This document shows, in pieces, positions 55,118-64,000 of a stretch of DNA of 64,000 bases. The DNA is from Thalassospira povalilytica (lineage in GTDB: Bacteria; Pseudomonadota; Alphaproteobacteria; Rhodospirillales; Thalassospiraceae): the NCBI RefSeq assembly GCF_002844235.1, contig NZ_PGTS01000006.1, forward strand, positions 124,001 to 188,000, given 5' to 3'. The position numbers and the translations under genes are program-made. The stretch's first letter is position 1, and the number at the start of each line of letters is the position of its first letter. A model generated the notes under the pieces. That model had not been told where the DNA came from. It was given only the letters and a program-made list of their open reading frames with translations, and searched no databases.

Positions 55118-56614
55118 CTACAGACCGGCGCGCAACAGCGGTTCGACCTGATTGCGATATGCGGCAAGCGGACCATCATTGAAATACCCGACAGCACATT
55201 CCAGAACAGAATCCCGATAAGGATTGTCAGCGTCTTCTGTCTGGTCTTCGAGATTGTCCCGGCTGCTTTTGCCAAGGCGGGTTATTGCGATATCCTGTTC
55301 ACAGCTTTTGGCATCAAGTTTTGCCAGCGACTGACGCGGGTCGCGTCGGCGCGCCGGCAAGGCATTGGCCAGATCGATTTCGCGTTCGAATTCTTCGGCA
55401 TCGGCACGATTGACTTCGATGTCCGGGATAACGCCATTGCCCTGAACAATATGGTTTTCCGGCGTGGTGTAATAGCCGGTGGTGATTTTAAGTCCACCGC
55501 CCGACGTCAACGGCATGATCCGCTGCATCGACCCCTTTCCGAATGAACGTTCCCCGATAATCACACCGCGCCCGTTTTCCCGAAGGGCAGCTGCCATCAG
55601 CTCCGCACCGGAAGCTGACCCGCGATCCAGCAAAATGGCCATCGGGACCTTGTCAAAGAAGTCCGCCCGGTCTGCTTCATAGCTGCGCAATTTGCGCTCT
55701 CCACGGCCTTCGGTGGCAACGATCAGCCCATCGGTCAGGAATTGATCGGCAATGTCCGCCGCACTATCAAGCAACCCGCCCGGGTTTCGTCGCAAATCAA
55801 CAATTATGCCGCGCGGCTTGGCGATCTTGTCTTCCAGCTCAGACAGGTATTCCTGTGTCTGGTCCAAGGTGGTCGCATCAAAACGCGATACACGAATGTA
55901 ACCGATATCCTGGTCAATGATCGCGGCGCTGACCGACGGGACTTCGATCCGCGCACGTTTGACAGTTACATCAAAACTGTCTTCGACGCGCATGATGGTC
56001 AGAGTAACGGGATCACCAACCCGTCCGCGCATTCTGCGGACCGCCTCGGAAATCGGTTCGCCTTTCATCTGATACCCGTCGATATGAGTGATGCGGTCAT
56101 CGGGGCGCAAACCGGCACGTGCGGCCGGCGTGTCATCGATCGGGGAAACAATCCGGATACGCTTGTCATCATCAAGGGCGATCACAATGCCGACACCGGC
56201 AAAGCTTCCTTCGGTGCTTTCCTGAAGACGACGGAACATGTCATCTGTCATATAGGCGCTGTGCGGATCCAGGTTGTGCAAACTGTCATCAAGAACCGCC
56301 CCGACAATGCCGGTCGGCGATTTGTCTTCGGTGTCGATTTCATCAAGCATCGCGATGCTGTTTTCGACAAAGGCAGCACGGTCGATTTTCTCGACATAGG
56401 TTTCGGAAAGAACCTGAAGTGCTTCGACATACAGTTTGTCGGCATGGGCAAATTGTTCGTCAGTCGCACCAGCAGTCACGCTGTCACGATAAGCATCAAG
56501 GAATCTGCGTTCTTCGTCACTTGGCCAGGCGGGCCCGGCACAGGCGACCAACCTTGTTCCGGCAAACGAAATCAGCACCGCAAACAAAATTGGCAATAAT
56601 CCTTTACGCAGCAA
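55118..56614 (-). CDS. S41-family C-terminal processing protease, lipoprotein
   Basis: 498 residues. The N-terminus is hydrophobic and ends in LVAC, a good lipobox. An N-terminal helical region is followed by a PDZ domain (about 130-215; [34 protein letters not shown]) and the S41 protease core with catalytic Ser in DRGSASGAELMAAAL and Lys in SFGKGSMQ. Related to CtpA/Prc. The extra C-terminal 100 residues contain two Cys and are not part of the protease core. Acts in the periplasm; substrate unknown. Confidence 0.93.
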   Translation of the reverse strand: MLRKGLLPILFAVLISFAGTRLVACAGPAWPSDEERRFLDAYRDSVTAGATDEQFAHADKLYVEALQVLSETYVEKIDRAAFVENSIAMLDEIDTEDKSPTGIVGAVLDDSLHNLDPHSAYMTDDMFRRLQESTEGSFAGVGIVIALDDDKRIRIVSPIDDTPAARAGLRPDDRITHIDGYQMKGEPISEAVRRMRGRVGDPVTLTIMRVEDSFDVTVKRARIEVPSVSAAIIDQDIGYIRVSRFDATTLDQTQEYLSELEDKIAKPRGIIVDLRRNPGGLLDSAADIADQFLTDGLIVATEGRGERKLRSYEADRADFFDKVPMAILLDRGSASGAELMAAALRENGRGVIIGERSFGKGSMQRIMPLTSGGGLKITTGYYTTPENHIVQGNGVIPDIEVNRADAEEFEREIDLANALPARRRDPRQSLAKLDAKSCEQDIAITRLGKSSRDNLEDQTEDADNPYRDSVLECAVGYFNDGPLAAYRNQVEPLLRAGL

Positions 56615-57034
56615 AAGCCCACTCCTGTCCTGTTAACTTGTCATCCGGATACAATTCACATGCATGTCTGGCGAGTATAGGTATTCCATATTGCCAATAT
56701 TGCAATGCGAATGCGTCTCGACTGGGGCAAGTCTAGCCTGCCTTTATACGCTTGGCGACCCCTCGAGACCGAATTACCCGAGGATTCAGCTCACATCGCG
56801 ATCACTCCCGATCAATATAGGGTGAATTCTCATATCGGACGCATTTTGTCCATTTGCCAGTGGCAAACGCATTTCGCCCTTAAACCAATGTCGAAGTCAG
56901 AAAACAGATAGCCGTGCTGAAACAGACTCGATCTTGGTGCAATGCACCGTTATGCTGTTCCAAACAATCAAAGTCGGTAAAAAAATCGACTGTTCCGAGC
57001 GGGCGGCTCACATTTCAGGGAGACGTCTTTTTTC
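56615..57034. other. 420-bp region upstream of the acyl-CoA dehydrogenase and S41 protease genes
   Basis: No supported gene. It is the divergent promoter region of both genes. I notice an ATTGCCAATATTGCAAT segment near 56690 but no convincing -35/-10 pair. GGGAGAC at 57017 is the ribosome binding site of the dehydrogenase. Confidence 0.5.
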
Positions 57035-58825
57035 ATGAGCGATTTTACGCCACCGGTTTCCGATTTCCGGTTTCTCATCCACGATGTCATCGGTCTTGAA
57101 ACCGTTGCCGGGTTACCGGCCTTTTCCGAAACAAGTGCCGATCTTGTTGACGCCATTCTCGAAGAAGCTGCCAAATTTGCGGCATCAGTACTCGCGCCGT
57201 TAAATCGCACCGGCGATCAGGAAGGTGCCAAGCTTCTTGCCAATGGCAAAGTCCAAACCGCTTCTGGCTGGACGGATGCCTATACCCAGTTCTGTGAAGG
57301 CGGATGGCAAGGCATATCTGCCCCGGAATCAGAAGGTGGCATGGGGCTTCCGATCCTGCTCGGCGCGGCTGTCGCGGAGATGTGGCAGGCATCAAATATG
57401 GCATTTGCGCTTTGCCCGATGCTGACGGCCGGTGCGATCGAGGCACTTATTGCGCACGGATCGGATGCCCAGCGATCGCTTTACCTGTCACGCATGATCA
57501 GCGGCGAATGGACCGGGACGATGAACCTGACCGAACCGCAGGCGGGTTCCGATCTTTCGAAAGTGCGCAGTATCGCCGTTCCCAAAGACGACGGCAGTTA
57601 TGCCATCAGCGGACAAAAGATTTTCATTACCTATGGCGATCACGAGATGACGGAAAATATCGTTCATCTTGTTCTGGCGCGCACACCCGATGCCCCTGCC
57701 GGGATCAAGGGCATCTCGCTTTTCATTGTTCCCAAGTTTCTGGTTAGCGAGACCGGTGAAATCGGCACGCGCAACGATGTTCATTGTGTATCCCTTGAAC
57801 ACAAGCTTGGCATCCATGCCAGCCCGACGGCGGTTCTGTCATTTGGCGATAATGGTGGTGCAACCGGCTATCTTGTTGGCGAAGAAGGCAAGGGTCTTGC
57901 CTATATGTTCACGATGATGAACAACGCGCGTCTGGCAGTTGGACAGCAAGGTGTCGCGATCTCGGAACGTGCCTATCAGCAGGCACTTGATTATGCCCTT
58001 ACCCGCAAACAGGGGCGCGATCCGAAAACCGGCGAAGATGCACCGATTATTGTTCATGGCGATGTCCAGCGCATGCTGATGCGCATGCGATCCTCGACCG
58101 AAGCAGCACGTGCATTGTCACTTTATGCCGCTGCCCAGCTTGATCTGGCCCATCACCTTGACGACCCGACAGCCAAAGCTGCCGCGCAGGCACGGGCAGA
58201 TCTGCTGATCCCGCTGGTCAAGGCATGGTCGACGGATCTTGGGGTCGATAATGCGTCGCTCGGCGTTCAGGTTCACGGCGGCATGGGTTTTATCGAGGAA
58301 ACCGGTGCAGCCCAGCATCTTCGTGATGCCCGCATCGCACCGATCTATGAAGGTACGAACGGCATTCAGGCACTCGATTTCATCGGGCGCAAGGTCTTGC
58401 GCGACAACGCGGCTGCACTTGCTGCGCTGATAACCGATATCCGGAAAACCATTTCTGAAACTCGCAATTCCGGCTCCGAAAGCGGCAATGACGTTCGGGA
58501 TGCGGCAACGGCCCTTGAACATGCAATCAAGGCGCTTGAGCTCAGCACCGCAACAATCATTGAGCGGTGCGGCACCGATGACCGGATGATGCAGGTTCTG
58601 GCAACCCCTTATTTGCGACAGGCGGCACTTTGCGTATCGGGCTGGCTGATGCTCAGATCCATGACAGCTGCGGCCAAAGCAGATATTTCTTCCGATTTTG
58701 GCGCACGCAAGATCGCTACATGCCGGTTCTTCTTTGAACAGTTGCTTCCTGAAGCGGCATTTATGGCAACCCAGATTGAAAATAGCCGCCGAGCAGAATT
58801 GCACGAAACCCAGCCACTATTTTGA
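57035..58825 (+). CDS. Acyl-CoA dehydrogenase, DmdC-like (long form)
   Basis: 596 residues. Unlike 380-residue acyl-CoA dehydrogenases it has an additional N-terminal section and a C-terminal helical domain (about 475-596), the form seen in DmdC (3-methylthiopropionyl-CoA dehydrogenase) and FadE-like enzymes. FAD/substrate motifs: MNLTEPQAGSDLSKVR, QKIFITYGDHE, GIHASPTAVLSF, and the catalytic Glu in YEGTNGIQALDFIGRK. Substrate may be 3-methylthiopropionyl-CoA or a fatty acyl-CoA; no dmdB or dmdD is adjacent. Confidence 0.93.
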   Translation: MSDFTPPVSDFRFLIHDVIGLETVAGLPAFSETSADLVDAILEEAAKFAASVLAPLNRTGDQEGAKLLANGKVQTASGWTDAYTQFCEGGWQGISAPESEGGMGLPILLGAAVAEMWQASNMAFALCPMLTAGAIEALIAHGSDAQRSLYLSRMISGEWTGTMNLTEPQAGSDLSKVRSIAVPKDDGSYAISGQKIFITYGDHEMTENIVHLVLARTPDAPAGIKGISLFIVPKFLVSETGEIGTRNDVHCVSLEHKLGIHASPTAVLSFGDNGGATGYLVGEEGKGLAYMFTMMNNARLAVGQQGVAISERAYQQALDYALTRKQGRDPKTGEDAPIIVHGDVQRMLMRMRSSTEAARALSLYAAAQLDLAHHLDDPTAKAAAQARADLLIPLVKAWSTDLGVDNASLGVQVHGGMGFIEETGAAQHLRDARIAPIYEGTNGIQALDFIGRKVLRDNAAALAALITDIRKTISETRNSGSESGNDVRDAATALEHAIKALELSTATIIERCGTDDRMMQVLATPYLRQAALCVSGWLMLRSMTAAAKADISSDFGARKIATCRFFFEQLLPEAAFMATQIENSRRAELHETQPLF

Positions 58826-59019
58826 CAAACTCTTTGCCGAGATTGTGCTGCGCCATCGTTGCCATAAGACGACGATGGCGCAAACATTTCTAATACACGC
58901 CCTGCCCCACAGCTTCGATACTTCTGCAAACGCCAACATTCGGAAATTCCGTACGGTTTGTCCCAATTTGGCGATAATTTCCTGTTTCGGTTTTTGATTG
59001 CTTCTCTATAATCCGCCCG

Positions 59020-60138
59020 ATGAATCGCTTAACCCGATATATGCTTAAACAGCAGCTGATTATGATGGTGTTTGTGACACTGGGGCTTCTCTGTGTCATT
59101 TGGCTGTCGCAAAGCCTGCGTTTTGTCGAAATGATTGTGAACCGGGGTCTGTCGATCTCGGTGTTTTTGCAGCTGACATCTTTGCTGCTGCCGAGCTTTT
59201 TGACGATCATCATTCCGATTTCGTTGTTTTTCGTTATTGTCTTTACCTACAACAAACTTATCCAGGATCGCGAACTGATCATTATGCGATCGGCCGGCCT
59301 TAACCAATGGGCGCTGGCAAAGCCGGCACTGATTGTTGCGCTGCTGTCGACGGGTGTTTGTTATTTCCTGACATTGTTTTACCTTCCCTACAGCTATCAG
59401 CAGTTCAAGGAACTGCAATTCTCAATCCGAAATGACTATTCGTCGGTGTTGTTGCAGGAGGGAAGCTTTACCGATCTTGATGGGCTGACCGTTTATGTGC
59501 GCGAAGTTGGTCGCGACAACGAGTTGCTCGGTATTCTGGTCCACGATTCCCGCGACCCCGACCAGCAGACAACAATGATGGCAAAGCACGGCGCGCTGTT
59601 GCGAACCGATGAAGGGCCGCGCATTGTGCTGCTTGATGGCAACCGGCAGGAAGTCAACGCCGAAGACGGTACGATGTCGATCCTGTATTTTGACCGCTAT
59701 GCGGTTGATATCGCCCATAGTGCAGAAGACCCGACATTGCGTTATCGCGAGGCCCGTGAACGTGGTGTTTTCAACCTTCTTACCGGAACGCCACCAGACA
59801 TTGCTTCGAACGATATCGGGGCCTTCCGGGCCGAAGGGCATGACAGGTTGATTTCGCCCCTTAACGCGATCGCATTTGCAAGCATTGCGCTTGCGGTTCT
59901 GGTATCAAGCAGTTTCTCGCGGCGGGGCCAGACCGGTCGTCTGTTGATTGCGATTGGTGTGATGGTTCTTTGTCAGGCGCTTGGCATTGCGATGAAAAAC
60001 CTTGCTGCCAAGAATTCCGCCTTGATCCCGCTAATGTATGCCAACGCGTTTCTGCCGATTATTTTGGGCTTGTACTGGACATTCCGCGGGCCTCAGATCC
60101 GCGCCAAACGCGCGATCGCTGAAGAGGCAGAAGCATGA
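59020..60138 (+). CDS. lptF: LPS export ABC transporter permease LptF
   Basis: 372 residues with six predicted membrane helices (three near 14-120, three near 275-360) around a periplasmic beta-jellyroll domain (about 130-265). With LptG and the ATPase LptB it extracts lipopolysaccharide from the inner membrane. LTRYMLKQQLIMMVFVTLGLL and QDRELIIMRSAGLNQWALAKPAL are family segments. No ribosome binding site is visible, and a TATAAT lies only 7 bp before the ATG. The stop overlaps lptG (ATGA). Confidence 0.96.
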   Translation: MNRLTRYMLKQQLIMMVFVTLGLLCVIWLSQSLRFVEMIVNRGLSISVFLQLTSLLLPSFLTIIIPISLFFVIVFTYNKLIQDRELIIMRSAGLNQWALAKPALIVALLSTGVCYFLTLFYLPYSYQQFKELQFSIRNDYSSVLLQEGSFTDLDGLTVYVREVGRDNELLGILVHDSRDPDQQTTMMAKHGALLRTDEGPRIVLLDGNRQEVNAEDGTMSILYFDRYAVDIAHSAEDPTLRYREARERGVFNLLTGTPPDIASNDIGAFRAEGHDRLISPLNAIAFASIALAVLVSSSFSRRGQTGRLLIAIGVMVLCQALGIAMKNLAAKNSALIPLMYANAFLPIILGLYWTFRGPQIRAKRAIAEEAEA

Positions 60139-61238
60139 GACTGTCACCGACCCTCACATGGTATTTCGGAAAGCATGTGCTGTTTTCTATTCTGGCCGTT
60201 CTGGCACTTTTGATCGGTTTGATCCTGATTGGTGATACGATCGAACTTCTCAGACGGGCTGGCGGCAAACCCGACGCCACTGTCGGCATTGTTGTTCAAA
60301 TGGCGACCAGCAGAATTCCCTTTATGACGGAAAAGGTTCTGCCATTTGCGGTTTTGTTCGGATCGATGTTCTCGTTCTGGAAACTGACGGGGAATCAGGA
60401 ACTGGTCGTCACGCGCGCAGCCGGGGTTTCTGCCTGGCAATTTTTGCTGCCCCCCATTCTTTGCGCATTGATCCTTGGCTCTATTCAGGTTGCGGCCCTC
60501 AATCCGTTATCTTCAATCCTGTTGCAGCGATACGAAATGCTCGAAGCGCGCTATTTGCAGAACAATGTCAGCGTGATGAATTTGTCTTCAAGCGGGCTTT
60601 GGTTGCGCCAGGGCACACAGGATGGGCAGGCGGTCATTTATGCACGCGCGGTGCGCAGCCAGCAGGATGACCAGATTGACCTACGCAATGTAACAATCTT
60701 TCGCTTTCAGAACTCCGATGATTTCACCACCCGGATTGACGCTGCGCGTGCCGTTCTTGAACCGGGCACCTGGCATTTTTATGATGCCTGGACCTTTACA
60801 CCCGGTCAGGCCAGCCAGTTTACCGAAAGCATGAAGCTTCCGACCAACCTGACGGCGCGCAAAATCCAGGACAGCTTTGCCTCACCTGAAACCATGTCGT
60901 TCTGGGATCTCAAGCCATTCATCAATTTGCTTGAACGTGCGGGTTTCAACGCCACACGCCACCGCATTCACTTCCATAGCCTGCTATCGCGCCCGCTTTT
61001 ACTGTGTGCGATGGTTCTCATTGCGGCGGCGTTCTGTCTTAAATTTTCTCGACGCAGACGGGCATCCCTTGTTATCGGTGGTGGGGTGACAACCGGATTC
61101 ATCTTGTATTTCTGTACCGACGTCATTTCGGCTTTGGGCGTTTCTGGCGGAATTCCACCAATTTTGTCAGCCTGGGCACCCGCCGGTATTTCTTTGTTAC
61201 TCGGGGTTTCAACATTGCTACATCTTGAGGATGGCTAG
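60135..61238 (+). CDS. lptG: LPS export ABC transporter permease LptG
   Basis: 367 residues, same six-helix plus jellyroll topology as LptF (LSPTLTWYFGKHVLFSILAVLALL at the N-terminus, GNQELVVTRAAGVSAWQFLLPP coupling helix, three C-terminal helices at about 275-360). Partner of LptF in the LptB2FG complex. ATGA overlap with lptF; followed immediately by lptD. Confidence 0.96.
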   Translation: MRLSPTLTWYFGKHVLFSILAVLALLIGLILIGDTIELLRRAGGKPDATVGIVVQMATSRIPFMTEKVLPFAVLFGSMFSFWKLTGNQELVVTRAAGVSAWQFLLPPILCALILGSIQVAALNPLSSILLQRYEMLEARYLQNNVSVMNLSSSGLWLRQGTQDGQAVIYARAVRSQQDDQIDLRNVTIFRFQNSDDFTTRIDAARAVLEPGTWHFYDAWTFTPGQASQFTESMKLPTNLTARKIQDSFASPETMSFWDLKPFINLLERAGFNATRHRIHFHSLLSRPLLLCAMVLIAAAFCLKFSRRRRASLVIGGGVTTGFILYFCTDVISALGVSGGIPPILSAWAPAGISLLLGVSTLLHLEDG

Positions 61239-61242
61239 TCAG

Positions 61243-63435
61243 ATGGCCATTGCGGGGGGAATGATAAAAAGACTGGCAACCGGTACCATACTGGGATGTG
61301 GCATTGTGCTTTTTGGGGGCCAGTTCGGTATTCCGTCGGCACAAGCCCAGGATGTGAATGCACAACAATCGGATCAGGACGCACCTGCTATCCTGTTTAG
61401 CGCCGATGAAGTTGATTATAACCGCGAGCTGCAAACTGTTACTGCGCGCGGTAATGTCGAAATTTCACGCGAAGGCCGCATCCTTCTTGCCGATACGGTC
61501 AGTTATGATCGCAGTCAGGACGTTCTGACGGCATCTGGCAATGTCAGCATTACAGAGCCGACCGGTGAAGTAACCTTTGCCAGCTATGTGGAGCTCAGTG
61601 GCGATTTCAAGAACGGCATTGTCAAAGATATCTATGTTCTTCTTGATGAAAATACCCGCCTGGCAGGCACAGGTGCGCGACGCAGTGCCGGTAATTTTAC
61701 GGAAATCGCCAAAGCGGTCTATTCCCCGTGCAAGGTTTGCGAGGATGATGACGGCACGGCAGGAACGCCATTATGGCGTATCCGTGCGGCCCGTGTGCTT
61801 CACGATGCCGAAAACAAGACCGTTGAATACGAAGATGCCAGACTTGAATTCGCTGGCGTTCCAGTGTTTTACACCCCCTACATGCAACATCCGGACCCTA
61901 CTGTAAAACGGCAATCGGGACTTCTGGCGCCATCCTTTGGCAGCACAAGCTATGTCGGATCCTATTTCAGTCAGCCCTATTACTGGGCGATTGACAAAAG
62001 CAAGGATATGACCTTCACACCGACCTACACACTGGATGAAGGGGCACTGCTGGCAACCGAGTATCGCCAACGCTTTGATGCGGGCGAACTTGAAGCAATT
62101 GGAAGCGTTACCCAGGACAGCAATGATGACTGGCAAGGTCACATTGACGCAGAAGGCCGTTTTGACATCGACCAGACCTGGCGCTGGGGCTTTGACGCCG
62201 AGCAGGCCAGTGAGAAAACATATCTGTCACGCTATGGGTTTGCCTCGCCTTCGGTGCTTACCTCAAACCTGTTTACGGAGGGTTTCCGGGGCGCGAGCTA
62301 CACCCGTGTTGACGGATATTATTTCCAGGGCCTTAAATCTGGAGATGACAGGGACACAACACCGATCGTCCTGCCGCATATGCAATTCCACGGGCAAACA
62401 GCCCCTGCCAAATATGGAAGCATAACGACCCTTGATGTTGACGGTCTTTCCTTGACGCGTGAGGACGGGACGGACTCGCATCGCGCATCAGCAAAGGTCG
62501 GTTGGGAACTTCCGCATGTTGGCACATTGGGAGATGTGACAAAGCTCAGCCTGTCTGTACGTGGTGACAGCTATATGGTCTCTGACGTTGAACGTGACTA
62601 CAAAGACGACTATAGCGGATACACAGGACGCGTGCTTCCATTGGCAGCGATTGACTGGCGCATGCCGTTTGTCAGCGATCAAGGCTTATATCATCAGGTC
62701 ATCACGCCAGTTGCGATGGCGGCCTGGTCGCCGAATGGCGGCAACCCGGAAGAGATTCCCAACGAAGATTCCCAGTCCTTCGAACTTGATGACATCAATC
62801 TGTTTGCCCATGACCGGTTTGGTGGCATTGACCGGGCCGAAGACGGCTTTCGCGCCAGTTATGGTCTCGAATGGGGGCTCTACGGGCCGACCGGTGGCTA
62901 CACAAGTGCAATGTTCGGGCAAAGTTACCGTGCAGCCGAAAATGATACATTCGCAGAAGGATCGGGACTTGACGAACATATGTCTGACTATGTTGGACGC
63001 CTGACTGTTGCGCCAAACCGATATCTTGACCTGACCTATCGCTACCGTTTGGATAAGGACGATTTTTCCGCCCGTCGAAATCAGGTTGCCTTAACTGCTG
63101 GTTCCATTGATACGCTGCGCGTGAACACCACGTATGTACACTTCTCTGACGACGCTGGCAGCGAAGAGTTCAACGAGCGCGAAGAGTTATATTTCAAGGC
63201 CGAGCGGCAGTTTTCTGACTACTGGTCGGGGATGGCATATGGCCGCTACGACATAGATCAGTCGGACCCGTTGGAATATGGTGTCGGCTTTGTGTATGAA
63301 GATGAATGCTTTATCTTTGATGGACGGATACGTCGCACCTTCTATCAGGACCAGGATCTTGGTGAATCAGACGAATTCCTGTTCCGCCTGGTCTTCAAAA
63401 CGCTGGGTGAAGTTGCCTCCGCAGCCGGATTGTAA
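61243..63435 (+). CDS. lptD: LPS-assembly protein LptD
   Basis: 730 residues from the ATG at 61243; ATG codons at 61231 and 61261 are alternatives. Signal peptide ends at SAQAQ. A periplasmic OstA/LptA-like jellyroll (about 45-190; LFSADEVDYNRELQTVTARGNVEI) is followed by the C-terminal outer-membrane beta-barrel. A C-x-x-C pair in YSPCKVCEDDDG and a Cys near the C-terminus (DECFIFDGRIRR) could form the disulfides needed for function. Receives LPS from the LptA bridge and inserts it in the outer leaflet with LptE. Confidence 0.95.
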   Translation: MAIAGGMIKRLATGTILGCGIVLFGGQFGIPSAQAQDVNAQQSDQDAPAILFSADEVDYNRELQTVTARGNVEISREGRILLADTVSYDRSQDVLTASGNVSITEPTGEVTFASYVELSGDFKNGIVKDIYVLLDENTRLAGTGARRSAGNFTEIAKAVYSPCKVCEDDDGTAGTPLWRIRAARVLHDAENKTVEYEDARLEFAGVPVFYTPYMQHPDPTVKRQSGLLAPSFGSTSYVGSYFSQPYYWAIDKSKDMTFTPTYTLDEGALLATEYRQRFDAGELEAIGSVTQDSNDDWQGHIDAEGRFDIDQTWRWGFDAEQASEKTYLSRYGFASPSVLTSNLFTEGFRGASYTRVDGYYFQGLKSGDDRDTTPIVLPHMQFHGQTAPAKYGSITTLDVDGLSLTREDGTDSHRASAKVGWELPHVGTLGDVTKLSLSVRGDSYMVSDVERDYKDDYSGYTGRVLPLAAIDWRMPFVSDQGLYHQVITPVAMAAWSPNGGNPEEIPNEDSQSFELDDINLFAHDRFGGIDRAEDGFRASYGLEWGLYGPTGGYTSAMFGQSYRAAENDTFAEGSGLDEHMSDYVGRLTVAPNRYLDLTYRYRLDKDDFSARRNQVALTAGSIDTLRVNTTYVHFSDDAGSEEFNEREELYFKAERQFSDYWSGMAYGRYDIDQSDPLEYGVGFVYEDECFIFDGRIRRTFYQDQDLGESDEFLFRLVFKTLGEVASAAGL

Positions 63436-63441
63436 GAAAAC

Positions 63442-64000
63442 ATGATTTCAAAAGTTTCGATTTTCAAAATATCAAATATCTGCGCTGTCGTTGGCGCGAT
63501 TGCCCTGTTGGCAATGGCGGCCCCGTCAAAGGCGCAATCGCCGGTCGGCGTCGCTGCGGTCGTGAATGATGATCCGATTTCAATCATTGATCTGGTTGAA
63601 CGTATCAAGCTTGTTGCGGTTTCATCCAACATCCGGATGACCCCGGAAAAAAGCAACGAGATCGCGCCGCAAATTCTGCAGCAGTTGATCAACGAAACCT
63701 TGCAGTTACAGGAGGCAGAGCGCCGCGGCATCGAAGTGACCGAGGCTGATATCACCCGTGGCAAAACGCTGATCGAGCAAAATGCAGGCCTGCCCGACGG
63801 GACGCTTGATGCATTTCTCGAGCAGCGCGGTATCGCACCGGGCACAATTGAAAACCAGATCCGTCCGCAGGTTGCCTGGCAACGGCTGTTGGGTTCCATG
63901 CGCAGTCAGGTTGAGATTTCCGAAGCAGAAATTGACGAAAACCTTCAGCGCATCATCAACAACCAGGGAAAGCCGCGAAATCGCGTTCAGGAAATCTTTC
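63442..64000 (+). CDS. surA: Periplasmic chaperone / peptidyl-prolyl isomerase SurA, N-terminal part
   Basis: The first 186 residues; the rest lies beyond the window. The ATG at 63442 is six bases after the lptD stop. A signal peptide (ends PSKAQ) is followed by the SurA N-terminal chaperone domain: VAAVVNDDPISIIDLVERIKLV and EIAPQILQQLINETLQLQEAERRGIEVTEADI. The parvulin domain is not visible. SurA helps LptD and other barrels fold, and the lptD-surA order is conserved in proteobacteria. Confidence 0.93.
   Translation, partial: MISKVSIFKISNICAVVGAIALLAMAAPSKAQSPVGVAAVVNDDPISIIDLVERIKLVAVSSNIRMTPEKSNEIAPQILQQLINETLQLQEAERRGIEVTEADITRGKTLIEQNAGLPDGTLDAFLEQRGIAPGTIENQIRPQVAWQRLLGSMRSQVEISEAEIDENLQRIINNQGKPRNRVQEIF

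Noticed and set aside
1-64000. Mobile elements, CRISPR arrays, tRNA and rRNA genes
   Set aside because: No transposase, integrase, regularly spaced repeat, or tRNA/rRNA-like sequence was seen; gene content and composition are uniform.

Overview
The window is about 64 kb of ordinary-looking chromosomal DNA from an alphaproteobacterium. The gene families (MipZ, type B PutA with a divergent Lrp-type regulator, DUF1127/DUF1489/DUF2849/DUF934 proteins, a Phasin_2-type phasin next to clpS-clpA, a CxxC-containing LptD) and the moderate GC content suggest the Rhodospirillales. My best guess is Thalassospira or a close relative; this is inference, because no marker gene such as 16S rRNA is present. 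I see no rRNA, tRNA, CRISPR array, insertion sequence, phage gene or attachment site.

Layout. 0-2.4 kb: the end of an M48/TPR envelope protease, a lipoprotein and a periplasmic DsbA-like protein. 2.4-3.4 kb (minus): a fused ThiS-ThiG. 3.4-6 kb: a degraded type II dehydroquinase (aroQ) ahead of accB-accC. 6-7.4 kb: aat and a GNAT protein. 7.4-10.1 kb: serA and a TTG-started DUF482-type acyltransferase. 10.2-12.6 kb (minus): a chemoreceptor preceded by a free periplasmic Cache-type protein. 13.1-18.1 kb (minus): an unknown helical protein, clpA, clpS, and a phasin with a long Ala/Lys/Pro/Ser-rich N-terminus. 18.4-20.6 kb: a lipoprotein and a PBP5-like carboxypeptidase with a SPOR domain. 20.7-24.5 kb (minus): phosphomannomutase, UDP-glucose dehydrogenase and galU. 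24.5-27.1 kb (minus): mipZ, a VWA protein and a J-domain protein. 27.3-31.8 kb: secreted unknown, LhgO-like oxidase, Tat-exported TM1410-like protein, HCCA-isomerase-like protein and a small unknown. 32.4-34.6 kb: leucine-type dehydrogenase, Bfd, BON lipoprotein. 35-39.5 kb: putA/putR divergent pair. 39.6-46.4 kb: second HCCA isomerase and the liu (leucine catabolism) operon. 46.4-50.8 kb (minus): second chemoreceptor, then the sulfite reductase operon. 51-55 kb: DUF1489 protein, LysR regulator divergent from a DUF1127 gene with a structured 3' UTR, PPK2, and a 3-hydroxyisobutyrate-dehydrogenase-like gene. 55.1-58.8 kb: S41 protease and acyl-CoA dehydrogenase. 59-64 kb: lptF-lptG-lptD-surA, the last cut by the window end.

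Connections. Aat, ClpS and ClpA form the core of the Leu/N-degron pathway and lie within 10 kb of each other. The leucine dehydrogenase at 32 kb and the liuB-C-D-E genes at 40-46 kb are the two ends of leucine catabolism; the isovaleryl-CoA step (liuA, bkd) is not here. LptF/LptG/LptD and SurA build the lipopolysaccharide export route.

The observations most worth following up are a candidate small RNA with two C-rich-loop hairpins downstream of the DUF1127 gene, the decayed aroQ in its ancestral position, a phasin that looks like PhaF with inverted domain order, the split (soluble sensor plus receptor) chemoreceptor, and an intergenic element whose three arms can form two mutually exclusive hairpins. 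I found no clearly new multi-gene system.
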